A stretch of 64,000 nucleotides of DNA from Adenanthera pavonina. Taxonomy: Eukaryota > Streptophyta > Magnoliopsida > Fabales > Fabaceae. The translations under genes were made by a program, and so were the position numbers. Below are positions 1 through 12,530 of the stretch, piece by piece (position 1 is the stretch's first letter; every line of letters begins with the position of its first letter). The stretch spans positions 173,266 through 237,265 of the forward strand of contig JAIVEN010000042.1 of the NCBI GenBank assembly GCA_026686845.1, written 5' to 3'. Below the pieces are notes generated by a model. That model was given only the letters and a program-made list of their open reading frames with translations. It was not told where the DNA came from and searched no databases.

Positions 1-1519
1 TCACGAGCATCCACCTTCTATGGTATCTACACGAACGAGGAACTCAATGAATGGTGTGCTAGCATTTCGAACTTTGAATGTCTTTATGCTTTTATGTTTT
101 ATGAATCACACGAGTTTCATGCAGAGAAAAAACCACTTTCTTAATTTAATATAAAAGGTATTATCTCTCTCTCTCTATAGGTGATGTGTAGAATAAAAGA
201 AGGGAGGGGTAGTTAGTGGAATTAAGTATTGATAATCATGAATTTTTACCTTTTTTATTTTCCTAATTTAAGCATTTTTAGTATTAAATTTTGGCTAATT
301 TTGTATGATTTATATCATATTTATGTAATTAGTCTTGATTTTGAATCAATGAGAATTTTGGGATAATTTGTGAAAATTAAGTTTTAATTGTGATTATTTT
401 TACCTTCCAAATTATTCCAAGAATTTAATTCTCTCCATTTTATTTTATTTAATAATTCTCAAGGTGATTATGGTCTTTTCTGGTTTAATTGTGATTAAAG
501 AAATAATTAAGAATTGATCCATTTGCGAGCAAAATTATCAAAGAATTTTGAAAATTTATTTTTTAGTATTTTATTTCCCTTATTTTTATTTTTTTGGTTT
601 ATAATTTTTTATCAAATTGAGTTTAAATTTCATCATGCAATTAATTTAATGTCCTTTATCAAAATTTATATTACATTTTATTTAATTGGGAACATAACCT
701 ATTTGCTATAATATTTTCTTGTAGATTATGGTTTATGGAGATTGAAATTTTGAAGGGACATTTTGGTCATTAGATAGGAGAAATTTTAGGACAAATTTAT
801 TTTTCCAATTTTTCTCATTTTTATTTGTCATTTTGTATCTACCTTTATTTTTATTATTTCACCTTACTTCCCTTATACCTTATTAGTTACAACAAAACAT
901 GACCTTTGCTCTTTTTCCTTCTTATTCGAACCCTTGCTTGTTGAAACAGGGAGGGAGTCGCCACCTTAATCATCTCTAGTTTGCTCTATCTCAACTCCGT
1001 GAACATTCCTACAAATTCCTCTTAACCTTCTTCAATTTTCGGTCACACTCTTCCTTTCCCACACCATTCTTTCACCTCCATTCATCACTTCACCTCATTT
1101 CATCTAGTGGCAGACCTAGAAAAATTTGTTAGTGGGGGCAAAATTTGTGTCTAATATAAATTTCAGTGTTTTTTGAAGATATAATTTTAAATTAATGTTT
1201 ATTAAATTAATATAAAAATAAATAATATTTTTTATTTTTATATAATTTATATTTACAATCAATGTAAGAGATTATATTTTTAAATACATATGTTTAAAGT
1301 TGTAAAAAATGAAATAGGAGCAATTGGTTTTTTTAAAGAAGGGACATATGAAATTTTGTTGGTGGTGGTGGCAAATGAAATTTTTAGAGGGGTCATGCAC
1401 ACAACTTTCCCTTTATCAATAAGAAAATTATATTTGTTACCCCCAAATTAAGCAAGCAACATGGGTCCACCCCTTGTTTTATCCTCATTTCAGTAAGGCC
1501 AAAGGCTCCCTTAGGTTAG
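1..1519. other. AT-rich intergenic DNA, no gene seen
   Basis: No supported gene. A short CT microsatellite lies near 164-178. From about 1105 to 1400 there is text of the type 'gtggcagacctagaaaaa ... gggggca', which I associate with old non-autonomous DNA repeats in plants, but I found no clear termini. The only open frame (514-711) is made of AT-rich low-complexity codons and looks accidental. Confidence 0.6.
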
Positions 1520-1527
1520 CTAATTTC

Positions 1528-2190
1528 TAAGGCTGTTCAATGAGCTTGGAGGTCTGGTTGGCCAGGTCATTTTGGATCAGGCCGAGCTAGGCCGAAAAGA
1601 AAAAAGCTTCAAATGGAAAAGAACCAGGCTGGGCCGGCCCTTGGGCAAGTCATAGGCCCATGCTGGCCTGGCTTGGTATATATTGTTTTTTTTTATTTTC
1701 TCATTTTTTTTATTTGTTAAAAATATTGAATAATTTTATATAACTGTTTTTCCTTCATATGCCTCATGTAATAAATTAATTTTATAATTATAATAGATAC
1801 ATTTTATTATTTCAATTTTTAATTTTATATCAAATTTTAAATTTATTTCTTAACTTAATATTATATAAAATAAATAATGTATAATTGTTGAGTATTTATA
1901 ATTTTGATAAATGTTACTTTTTAACACAATATTATTTCCTATAAGAATATATTTTAAATGAAACTAGTTATATTTTTATTAAAAAATTAAATTAACTTAT
2001 TTATTATTTATTTTTTATGTTGATTTTTATACTGGGCCAAATCCGGCCTGTATTAACCCGGTAAAGGACCGGGCCATATCTGGCTGGACTGGGCCGTGAG
2101 TCAATTTTTTTGGTCCGGGAGATGTTCCATGTTTGACACCAGGCTAAGGTGATGCCCGGCCCGTTCCGACTCGGCCCGTGAACACCCCTA
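1528..2190. mobile_element. hAT-like non-autonomous element (MITE) 1
   Basis: A 663-bp element without coding capacity, flanked by a perfect 8-bp target duplication CTAATTTC (1520-1527 and 2191-2198). The ends are imperfect inverted repeats: left TAAGGCTGTTCA, right end read inward TAGGGGTGTTCA (10 of 12 match). Just inside both ends lies GC-rich text rich in GGCC and GGGCCG, while the core is very AT-rich. An 8-bp duplication with short T-A-start termini is the hallmark of the hAT superfamily. It must rely on a transposase encoded elsewhere. Confidence 0.8.
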
Positions 2191-2198
2191 CTAATTTC

Positions 2199-3264
2199 TC
2201 TAACCTTCTCTCTTCATCTCACTTGCTCTCCACCATCCTCCCTCAATTTTTGATGGCACTCCTTCATCTACTTACTTGGCTGAAGCTAGCTTCCATGGGG
2301 GACTAAGAGAGCAAAGCCGTGGGTTATTTTCAGTCCGTTATCTCCACTATTTGGGCAACCATCTTCTCCGTCATTTTCTCAATGTGGCCAAACTCGGTGT
2401 TCTTGTGTGGTGATTTTGGTTAAGATGCGCGATTGAGCTTTAGGTGGGCAACTATAGAGGGGACAAAAGCGGAGCTAAGCTTGTAGGTTAATGTAGCTTA
2501 AATTGATACTTGGGATGCTTTTCTAAAGCCCTCTTTTATTCTTGCAATTTTTATTCAAATTTAATCTAGGTTTGAACTTGAATTTGTTGAGATTTGTTTT
2601 GGATAATTAGTAGATTGTTGAGACCAGTTGAATTGACATTATATATATCAATTTGGATTAATTAAATGTCAATTTGAGCTTGCATTATTGACTGTCTAGA
2701 TCTGGAATATTTGGAATTTATTATCTTCTTGATGCTATTTTGATGAATTCATTGGTATATGATATAATCTAGATAATATCAAGTTAGATGGAGCTTAATT
2801 TGTATTTAATTTGCTTAAGGTTTAATTAAGTGAATTTTCCTGATTTTCAGATTTGGTTAAGGTACTTAATCAATATTTTAATTAAGTTAATTAATTAATA
2901 TAAAAGTTTAGGTGGTTTAATTAATAATAGGGTAGGCTATGTTTAATTAATCATTTAAATTAAACTTATTTGGTAAGTGTTTGAGTTAATTAATTAATTT
3001 AATTAATCACATCCCAAACATAATTAATCTTTTGGATTAAGTTAGGAAGAGCTCAAATTCCATTTGTCAAACCCATACTTGACTACCTTTCCATTTATAC
3101 ATCCTTTCCATTTTCTTATTTTTGTAGTATTTATTTTGTTTTAAGTAATTGTTCATTTCAATTTATATTTAATTTCAATTTTCCTTGTTTTATATCCTTT
3201 TTAATTGTTTGCAGTACAAACCCCCCAAAATCTTAGTTGTAGTTGGCATTTGCATATAGAGTAG
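2199..3264. other. AT-rich intergenic DNA, no gene seen
   Basis: The first 250 bp right of the hAT element are CT-rich and resemble an untranslated leader, but no coding exon could be supported. From about 2860 to 3010 the sequence is low complexity, dominated by ATTAATTAA-like words. No repeat boundaries found. Confidence 0.5.
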
Positions 3265-5830
3265 TTTGCATTATGTCATACCTTACCTTTGCCACTTTTT
3301 TCTAATATATTAGACTTCATTTATAATCCATTTGAATAGATTTAGAAGCTTGAATAACTAAAAATATCAGACCAGAAAATTTCAAAAGTTCTAGTATTAT
3401 TAATTTGGTATGTCTACTTTTCTAACTAAACTTTGAAAATTCATAATTAATTATAGAAAAATTAGAGCTAATAAATTGGGTTAGCCCACCTTAAATGGGT
3501 CGGCCCGCCATTGTCCCATTTTTTAGTGGGGCAGGACAGGTTGAGAGACCATAAGGGTAGTCTGTGAAATCTCCAGCTTGTCCCACCACATACGGGCTGA
3601 CAAGCCAAATAGGTCAACTCTTTTTTTTTCTCATTTTTTATTCAAAATAATGCAAAATAATATGAAAAACAATAATACAAAAAAAAAACTCCCTTAATAT
3701 TTGTAGCTTGAAAAAGAATTAAATCAAATGAAAGTGCACCCAAGTTCTAAACAGATAAAATAGGTAAGAAGACTCAACTCTCAATTCAGTGAAATTAACA
3801 AAAATTACAACTTAATTTAGTAGAGAAGTAAGATTGAAGTTTTAAGAAGATGAAATTTAGTAGCTAAGTGGGACTAGGATATTTTTTTAGTTTCCAAATA
3901 TAAATATATAAAATAAAATAAAAATGCTAAAAAAAACGGGCTAACTCGAGGACTAGGTGGGCTGGCCCGCTTATACTGGTGGGCTGGTGGGGTGAGCTTA
4001 TTTTTTTACACCCATTATGAATCACCCATATTTTTTTGGCCTACCTTCCATTTTTGGTAGGCTAAGCAGGCTAATCCGCAGGCCCAAGCCCATTTTACTG
4101 GCTTTAAGAAAAATCGTGTGATATTGATTTAGTATCTAAAAATAGTTTAAAGTATACTCTACATGGAAAAAATATAAAATAGAACATTTATTGTGCCAAT
4201 TTATATGATATTTTTCATGAAGTTTACTGTTTATTTGGCACCCCACAAAACTGTCCATATTTTAAATCATAACTTTCAAAATCCATATCATCTTCCATAC
4301 TTAACCAATTTAAGTGATCTTAGTCTTCCTAGAAAACTTGTTATGCCTACTTTTAATACATACCAATCACTTGTTTATTATGTCCTGTTCTGGACAGAAT
4401 TACCCTTCCTAACTTTTCAGCATACCTATTGGATAATTTATACAATACATTAAATAACTAACTTCATAACTTTACTACAATACCAAGCCAGGTTTTTTAT
4501 CCATTCCAAACATCATAAAGGGTTCAAAGGAGCATGACTATATAAGGATACATATTTTAAACTTCATACATGAACTTATACATAATTTTAAATAACATGT
4601 TATAATTTTCATAAACAAATCAATCATCATTTTCCTCTTTATTCCATTTGACAGTTCCTTCTTTCTTTGCATGCCTTGGCCTTAGCATGGTTAGTGGGTT
4701 TGGAGGGGTGCGATTAAAGAATCTCATTAGCAATAACATTTCATGCAATTATATCATAGTGTAATCTTTAAAACATCATTCAAAACATCTTAAAACATGA
4801 TATAATATTGTCAAATAAAAATTTTGACAGAGTTTTTCTTTAGAAAATAGACATTCTGGGCATTGCCTTCAAATTAGAAATAAGCAATTCCAATCACAAA
4901 ACACAATATGGCAATTCAAGTATCATTATAAAATAATCCAAGATAATATAAAAGCAAGAAATATAAATTGCTACCTTAAGTGTTTTCTTTACTTTTACCA
5001 CTTGGTTTCAACTTGTCCAATTGCTTCCTTGGACTTTCCTAAACCTAAATGCATCACAATATACTTACTAAATCAACTAATTTCATGAACCAACTTCTTT
5101 ATACATTACTAACCCTTAAATTCCATATTTCTTATGCTTGATTTTAGCTTAGTAACCTTGTCTCTCCTTTACTAATTCATGCATGATGTTTTCATTTCTA
5201 CCATTAATTCCATGAAATTCCAATCCCTTATACCCTATCCCATTGGACTGAATTCATTCCCATGAGAGGAAAGGAAGAATTTTCATTTCTTTCTTGATAA
5301 CACTCAAGTAATTTCACTTTATCTCAACTAGTACATGCTTCTTCTAACCTTACTTTCATGAGAACATTCTTCCTTGCATGCTTCCTTACGTTAGCTGAAA
5401 TTTAACCCTAGAATTAGGAGAAGAAAACTCATCTAATCCTAATCTAAACTCATACTAAACTAACTTAGAATTAAGGATCTAAACTCATACAAAACTAACT
5501 TAGAATTAAGGAAAATATTTACTTCAAGCTTAATTCTTGGCCTTCTTGCTTTTCTCTTTGTCTTTCCTTCTTTTTGTTCCTTCTTCCTTCTCTCTTTCTT
5601 ACTCTATTTTTGAGCTCCTATTTATCTCTCTTCCCTTGCTTATGTTCGGCCAAATAGAGGGAGTATACAAGGGTATATATAGACTTCAAGAATGCATCCA
5701 AACCATCCAAATGTCCCTTGATCTCATGGCTAGAATTAATTCCTTCCTGGGGTTTTCTTTCTAGTACATCATACATGACATCAAAATTTTGCATAATATT
5801 TGGCACACCGATTTTTTATTTTCCAAAAAA
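3265..5830. repeat. Dispersed repeat family, copy A (interrupted by a hAT element)
   Basis: This stretch is collinear with 29140-30960. Shared landmarks in the same order: 'tcataccttac' (about 3275 and 29151), 'ctaaactttgaaaa' (3426 and 29300), 'aaaattttgaca' followed by 'ttagaaaat.gacat' (4820 and 30042), 'taccttt/aagtgttttc.tttacttttgcacttgg' (4973 and 30207), and 'gggagtatac' near the distal end (5659 and 30868). Copy A carries a 644-bp hAT-like insertion that copy B lacks. There is no long ORF. It is probably an old non-autonomous or internally deleted retroelement; the class is not established. Confidence 0.55.
3463..4106. mobile_element. hAT-like non-autonomous element (MITE) 2
   Basis: A 644-bp element flanked by a perfect 8-bp duplication AGAAAAAT (3455-3462 and 4107-4114). 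Inverted termini match at 16 of 22 positions: left TAGAGCTAATAAATTGGGTTAG, right end read inward TAAAGCCAGTAAAATGGGCTTG (given only to show the terminal match). The subterminal regions are rich in GGGCTGGCCCGC-type text and the core is AT-rich. The paralogous repeat copy at 29329-29336 carries a single AGGAAAAT at the matching position, in effect an empty site. No coding capacity. Confidence 0.82.
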
Positions 5831-7565
5831 TAAAAAACTAAAATAAAATAGAGTTGCCAACAAAAGTTTTTTTTAAAAAAAGAAATTTTGGAAAACTTTT
5901 GAAAAAAATGGTTTGCAAAATAAAAAGGGTTTGAGAGTAGATTGCATCATGGGGAAGATGTTAGATACTTCATAACATGCGTTCATAATAAAATGTAGTT
6001 AATTATACAAAATTAATGTGGCCTTAAAATTATTTTAATTACCTTTATAAAACAAATATAAATAAACAAATTAAATAATAAAGAATGAATTTATTTACGA
6101 AAGCGAACTTGACCTAAAGTAAGAGTGTAGGGCCTACGTATCCTGTAATAGGGATTAAAGTTCACATAGTTTAGGTGTAAAAATTCATGTCAATAGGTTT
6201 ATATTTTTTTCAAGGAAAAATTATATATATTTTTAATAAAATAATTTTGAATGGTTTCTTTTATTGTTTTCAAAAATTGAATTATACATATTATATATAT
6301 GAAAAAACTATTTAGCTATTATTTATTGTTTATTGATAAAATCACAGAGATTTCAAAAATTTCACGCAATAACCAACCAACTTATATATTTATGGAAGCT
6401 CTAAAAAACTCATACAGGATAACTTGGAAATATATTATGGAATTATTTTTAAAAAAAATCTTTTTATTTAAGATAGATGCAAAACTCTATCAAATTTGAT
6501 GAAATCTTTATTGTTTTGATTTCAAAGATATTTTCCAAAAAGAAAATGCATAATTTGATTAGTATATCAGCGAAAGTACATCATAACAAGTGGTAAATTC
6601 ATTAATCTAAATATTCATGGAGGTTCTAAAAAGCTCACGTAATATGACTTTAAAGATAAATATTTGGCTCCATAAAGTTGAGAAAAAATTTGATTTCTAA
6701 AATAAAAACAGTAAGAGCCCTAAAATATTTGATATTAAAAAAATAAAATTTAATTGATATACTCGAGAGGCTCATCACCATACACAGTAAATCAATATCT
6801 ATGGAAGTTCCTAACCTCAAATAATAATAAAAACTATGAATTAATATGATATCAAACAGAATTGCAGTATTGTTCGTACTTGTATGCATAACCAAATATT
6901 GAAATTTTTACCTCAATCCCATGGTGCAAGAAGGGAAAATGCTTATTTATTTCTTTGTCAATATTTCATGAGATCCTTACTCCACTCCCAGTTTGTCCTT
7001 AGCACAAAATCACGAGGCAAGAGAACTTTGCAAAACAAGAGCAGCCTTCCAATAACATATACTCAAGTAACAAGACCACTTACTCAACTTTGACATAAGG
7101 TTAAAATAAAATAACAAAGGAGTATTTACAACCACAAAAATATCCATAAGTCACGTCTTCCATCCAAATTCTCCCCATCATCTTTTATAATCAAATGAAG
7201 CAAAATAAATAAAAGAGACTCACAACGGTGCAATTCATTGAAACCAAACAAGAGAGATCTATAGTCATCATAATATAACTGATCGAATAATATATATATA
7301 TGGCAAAGCCGTGGGGGAAAAGGGAACATCATCCAACCATGATACCCTTTATCAAATATTACACAAAAGAGCACCGTTTTGTGATGAATAGGCAAACAAA
7401 TCAAGCCACTAAAATGGAGTGCACCAATGTCGAAATTCAATCAAGCTTTGGAATAAAAGCAAATTAAAGGAATAAACACACCACCTATTGATTGGTGTGG
7501 GTAACGGACCTCCCAAAACATTGAATTTGGGATCCATTTATACTATATTATGCAATGCAAAATTA
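5831..7565. other. AT-rich repeat-like DNA, no gene seen
   Basis: At 5800-6190 there is non-coding text ('gagttgccaac', 'ggtttgagagtagattgcat', 'gatgttagatac') of a kind often found in terminal regions of plant LTR retroelements, but I could not find matching LTR ends. Two loosely related blocks lie at about 6390 and 6620 ('tatggaagctctaaaaaactcat' and 'catggaggttctaaaaagctcac'). The minus-strand open frame 7126-7440 has no recognisable motif and is not called. Confidence 0.4.
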
Positions 7566-7570
7566 AAATA

Positions 7571-7591
7571 AATATATATATATATATATAT
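7571..7591. repeat. (TA)n microsatellite
   Basis: About ten uninterrupted TA units in an AT-rich setting. A shorter run of the same kind is at 12509-12526, and another lies in TPR gene intron 1 near 40304-40319. Confidence 0.85.
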
Positions 7592-7696
7592 TAAAATAAA
7601 AATACACAACAAGAATATTACCACCACCCTAAGTTAGTTTCAAATATGAAACTACTTGTTTGGAGATGTAGATATATAAAACAAGGTGAAGAATAA

Positions 7697-8062
7697 GAGC
7701 CTCTTTGACAATTGTTTCCAAAACAATTTTTTTTTATTTTTGAAAATAGAAAAACAAAAAAACTTGTTTGGTAAACGTATTTTTTATAAAATATTTTGAA
7801 AAACAAAAAACTCAGAACTTTTTTAAGATGTTTTGTAATTTTTGTTCTGAAAAATACAAGAAAATGTGAAAAATATCTACCTCATTAATAGTAAAGTTAT
7901 AAATTTTGAATAACTCATTTTACACTCACTAGTTATTATTTTGATAATAATTATTTAAACAGATTTTTTTTTATTTTTGTGTTTCCAAAACTTGTTCTCC
8001 AAAATAGTTTTGCAAAACTGTTTTGAGAATAATAAAATAAAAAATACTGTCAAACATACCCT
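7697..8062. mobile_element. MITE-like element with imperfect inverted ends
   Basis: The left end reads GAGCCTCTTTGACA and the right end, read inward, AGGGTATGTTTGACA, so TTTGACA is shared in inverted orientation about 360 bp apart. The interior is rich in self-complementary 'ttttgaaaa/ccaaaac' text. This composition is common in plant hAT-type MITEs with a 'TTTGACA/TTTGGTA' terminus. I could not find a matching 8-bp target duplication, so the exact ends are uncertain. Confidence 0.5.
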
Positions 8063-9414
8063 AATTCTCTTAAAAACATAGAAGAGTATACATTTTATCT
8101 CTACTAGAGATACTTATAAATATGAAAAATCATTTCAAACAACTTACAATAAAAAGAATATAACGGAGAAAAAAGGAGGAATACATAATTCTATTAAACC
8201 TTAGTGAAAAGGTCTCCCACTCACTCTTTTTCTCATTTTCCCACTGTTTCCCACTTATTTTTTTATATGTGAAAGAATAGGAAACCCAAAGGTAATACAT
8301 ATTCATTAAAAAACAAAAAAAAAACATAGTAAGAGTAGCAAGTCACCAAGCCATACCTTGTCCCAACGCTCCTTTACTTCTCTCAATGCTCTCCCACGTA
8401 TGTCTTTTCTTGTCTCAACGCTCTTTTTTTCCCTTACTTTCTCAATTCATTCTCTAATCCTTTTTCCCTATCTATCTTACCTTCCTGATTTTCCTTCATG
8501 GCCTTTCTCCCCTCTTCCAACTTCTATTTATAGTGCTAAAAGGAAATAATTTAATTAACGCTTTAAATCCAAAAAAATCTCTTTTATTTTTTTTATATTC
8601 ACATTAACATTGATTAATTTATTTATTTTTCTTATTATTACTTTGATATCAAATCTCAATATTTAATTTATCTTTTTCTTTTCTTTATTATTATTATTAT
8701 ATATTTTATTTTTGGCTACATATCAAGACCATGAACCTTATTTGTGTGTCAATGTCTGAGGGAAAAAGGTGAGCAATTGCACACAATGAGATTAGAGTTA
8801 GAGTGGAATGCAAGCAACATTTCTCTTCTTTTTTTTTTCAAATAAAATCATCAATTAAAAGAGAAAATATTTTGCCTCCCTACAATATCTTTATTAAAAT
8901 TTTTCTTTTTGTCAAACCATTTTTTTTATTCCACTTTCAAGGGATTAACCCATTTACCGAAAAAAGACTTAAACAATATTATTTTTATTTTTAAATGTTT
9001 GGATAAAAAGCCGTGTTCACAATATTTTCCTAAATTAATATATAAATTTTGGCCAATTAGATAATTAGGAGGGAGAGATAATTCTTCTACTATCCAGTAT
9101 ATTTATCTTGGTCCCAATCAATCATGTACTATTTACTTTAAGTCTGTACATTCTCTTCGTATTTTATGGTGTCTACTAATAACATTTGTTCATCAATATG
9201 TACTAATACCATTTTTTCTGTTATATGTATTTTATATGGGATCCACATACTTCTTTTTTTTTATTATAGGCCCTACATTTCCTTTTCTTTTTACTATTTT
9301 GTGGGACCCACATATCTATTTTTTTACCTATATTCTACTGTCTATCCTTTTAAGACTGCACCTTTTAAGTACAATACATTTTTCTAATAGAATCCAATAT
9401 GTCAGGAGGTCCAT
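8063..9414. other. AT-rich intergenic DNA, no gene seen
   Basis: No supported gene. Around 8360-8440 the phrase 'ctcaa.gctct' recurs in a CT-rich stretch. From 9100 to 9400 the sequence is T-rich, with 'gggacccacat'-like text occurring twice (9238 and 9302). The open frames here consist of Phe, Tyr and Ser codons from T-rich DNA. Confidence 0.5.
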
Positions 9415-9454
9415 CCCCCCCCCCCCCCCCCCGCCCCCGCCCCCGCCCCCGCCC
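9415..9454. repeat. C-rich tract: C18 followed by (GCCCCC)n
   Basis: Eighteen consecutive C (9415-9432) followed by GCCCCC units to 9454, then a short CA/TA run. The minus strand therefore carries several adjacent runs of five or more G and could form a G-quadruplex. The exact length of the homopolymer is vulnerable to sequencing error. Translated, it gives a proline run in an open frame, which is not evidence of a gene. Confidence 0.85.
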
Positions 9455-10880
9455 AACACACACACATATATGTAATCTTCTATAATTTTTGAAATTAATT
9501 ACTACCAAGGATCAATTTCGTAATTTGCTCTAGTTAAAGATTAAATTTAATTTCTTCTAATGACTATAGGAGAGCTTAATTCTAATTAAGGACTAAAGAT
9601 GTGAAATCACCATTTTGTCCCCTTATAGTATTCACTAAAGTTCAAAAAACTGAATTGGACATTAAACCAGTTAAGACATTGGTTCATGGTTCAATGGTTC
9701 AACTGGAATTAAACTAGTGGCAATAAATTTAATAATTTTTTAATTATATATATTATATAGAAAATTAAAAATATTATTAATAAGTTTCACAATCTAGTAT
9801 TAAAATTTAAACAAGTTAATATTTGTTTATAATTATATTTGAAATTCAAAATAGTCAATTAATGTTCTATTTTCATATTATTTGTTAAGTAAATTTATCA
9901 TTATTAATAATTATACATCATAATAATACTTATACAATATTATAATATAGAAAGAAAATTTTATACAAAAATAATACTATTTAGTGCTAAAAAATAATGT
10001 TATTTATCTTCAAAACTAAAAAAATTAAAAAAAAAACAGCTAATCGATTCAATCGGTTCATGACTGGTTTTTTATCGATTCTGAGCAGAGGTAGTCGAGA
10101 TCTATGATTGGATCAGATTTGACACTAATTCCCGGTTTGGTCCGATCCGATCTGATCCAATTTTTTGTTCCTTCATATTCACACAATATATCACATATAT
10201 TATGTTTTCTAGTCATACTTTTGTCATGAAATTTTTATATAAATGGCAAAATAACATTTAAGAAATTGGGGGTCATTACACATTGCATCTCATAAAAAAA
10301 AATATAGTTGCATTTGCATTAGTTTATTAGTATTTTATTTAGTTAATTAGTAATTAGTTTAGTTTAGTTGTATTTAATTTCATTTAGAACTAGTTTAAGA
10401 TTTGTATTTTAGTTACATTGTAGTTTAATTAGTTGCATTAATTTTTTACATTTTAATTTAGTTAATTTCACTTAGTTTTAATTTTATTAATTACATTTAA
10501 AAAAGTTAAATTAATATAGGTGTATCATTTTAGTTTAGAAATTTGCATATTCTTACTTGCACATCTATTGTTGCTTCCCTAAGAACATGACCTTGATTGC
10601 ATGTTATACTGCAAATTTTTTTCACATCTAGTATAAATTGTACAACCCTTGACACGACTCGTCAAATATGAAATATTTTGGAGACTTCTAATTTTCTCTA
10701 TTTATAAAGGGATAGACATATTTAATTTAAATATATTATTTAAATTAAATATTATTTTATTTCTAAGTTAGTTTAAATTAAATTAATTCAAATATTAATT
10801 TAAATATTTTATTTAAATTAATCTTTTCTTGCTAAATTATTAAGAGGGGTGGGAAAAAAACTCAGTCCAACTTGAAGAGA
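9455..10880. other. AT-rich intergenic DNA with a possible decayed DNA element
   Basis: Text at 9643-9720 ('ggttcatggttcaatggttcaactgg') and at 10035-10085 ('aatcgattcaatcggttcatgactggtt') resembles the subterminal 'ggttcaa/accgg' words of plant hAT MITEs. The two blocks may be ends of one degraded element of about 440 bp, but no terminal repeat or target duplication was clear. 10300-10500 is a TTAGTTAATTAG-type low-complexity stretch. No gene. Confidence 0.4.
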
Positions 10881-10899
10881 CTCTGTGAACCCGGGACCA

Positions 10900-12060
10900 A
10901 AAACTTGATATTCGAGCTGGGCTGGGTGACTGGTCAGACCAGGTTCGAGGCTAACTTTTCATATCATCTGGTGCAGCCCGCCCATTTTTTGTCTATATAT
11001 AAATATATAATTTCTCCTTTTATAATGAAACGCTGTCGTCCTTGGCTTTAAATAAATATACAACCCTACTCCCCTTTCAGACTGCCTCCCTACTTCATGT
11101 TCTGCCTCTCCTTGCATAAGGCCGTCCGCGACTTGAGGCCACCGTTGCTTTTCTCGCATGTCCTTTGGGTTCACTGCTGCTATCGCCAACGGAGGACCTT
11201 GTGTTCAGCCACCAAATTTGTTTGGCATTGAGGTTGATCTATCCCTTCTCTTTGAGCTTATCTTCCTCTTATCTCCTCTGCCCTTCCATCATTTCTCTCC
11301 TCTCCTTCGAAGATGCTGTCACTGTCGCTGCCGTCACCATTCACTGTCGACAACATAAGGCTGCCATTGCTCTTCTCACATCTCCTTTGATTCACTGTGA
11401 TTGTAAGTTTTTTTTTGTTGCATGAATCTGGGTTGATTTTTCTCCAATATAGCTTTAGGGGTTTTGGATCCGTGTTTGTGGATCTATTTTCACAACGTTT
11501 TAATATCAACATCAACTGATACTTGAGATTAATGAATACAGTTTCTTATTTATGTTTATAGCAGTGCCTTTTTCTTCTTTAGACTTTAGGAAAAAAGATA
11601 CTTGAAATTCTGGATGTTTCAGCATTTTGCCCTGTAATTTGTGTTCTCTAGGTGAGAGTGAAAGTAATTGTACAGCATGCTGGTTCCTTTTAGATTGACT
11701 CAATCGTGTTCATTTTGTTTTTTTCTTGTAATTTCTTGAAATATAGTTTTGTGCTTTTTTTAGTGAGTAAAAGGAGAGTTCCTCAATATTTTTTTTGCTG
11801 CAATTTTGGATGGCAAGAGTTCTGCATTGTGTTGCTTTTTGACCTGGAGATAATTGTATGTTAGACTATGAATATAACTCGTCACCTTCCATCTTACTTC
11901 TTGTACCATAATTCTTTACCACAATATTCAGTTGTTGAACTTTTGCTTGAATCTTTTCTTTTCCTCTGTTCTTCTTCTATTTAATCTGGAACCGGTGCAG
12001 CCCGAGGCAAACCTGTCTGACTCGGTTTAGCCTACCCAGCCAGGCCAGACCACATGTTCC
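10900..12060. mobile_element. Possible fold-back element carrying exon-like sequence
   Basis: GC-rich blocks at about 10909-10960 and 12005-12060 are partly inverse-complementary: the first, reversed, contains AACCTGGTCTGACC then ACCCAGCC; the second contains AACCTGTCTGAC then ACCCAGCC. Between them the DNA is CT-rich and gene-like, with a TATA-like stretch (10996-11010), a CT-rich leader and a good 5' splice-site match (GTAAGT at about 11404). A phrase near 11135-11178 recurs diverged near 11360-11402. No long coding frame fits. A non-autonomous element that captured a gene fragment is one reading; a decayed gene or non-coding RNA is another. Confidence 0.3.
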
Positions 12061-12139
12061 CAAACCTAAACCTGACGACCACATGTTTCCAAACCTAATG
12101 ACCCTGACCCGACCCTATAGGACCAACCCCCTATAATCA

Positions 12140-12530
12140 GACTTATTATTAAATAAGGTTGAATTAATATTAATTTAATTATCAATTTAAATATTATATG
12201 TAAATTAATTTATCCACTAATTTATTTATTAATTTAAATATATATAATTTAAATTAATGAAAATATATGTTTAATTTAATATTTAAATTAAATTAGACAT
12301 TATATTTATTTAATTTAAATATATTATTTAAATCAAATAAGAGATATATTTTCTTCATTAATTTAAATATATATTTCAAATTTAATATTATTTAATTCAA
12401 ATATATTATTTAAATTAATTTCAATATTTGTTCAATTTAAATCTATCATTTAAATTAAATCAAGCATTATCTCAATTTAATCTAAATAACACTTGTTTAA
12501 ACTAAATGAGATATATATATATATATAATT
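12140..12530. repeat. AT-rich low-complexity stretch
   Basis: Almost only A and T, with recurring ATTTAAATATA and TTAAATTAAAT words that could fold back on themselves. Ends in a (TA)n run at 12509-12526. No gene. Confidence 0.7.

Noticed and set aside
7126..7440. 104-residue minus-strand frame
   Set aside because: No motif, repeat-like surroundings and no supporting splice or promoter context.
9236..9475. Frame encoding a run of prolines
   Set aside because: The prolines come from the C18 tract; the upstream part is T-rich low complexity with no homology signal.
11158..11515. Overlapping short frames on both strands in the CT-rich stretch
   Set aside because: They are short, mutually overlapping and without motifs; the stretch is reported only as a possible captured fragment or leader.
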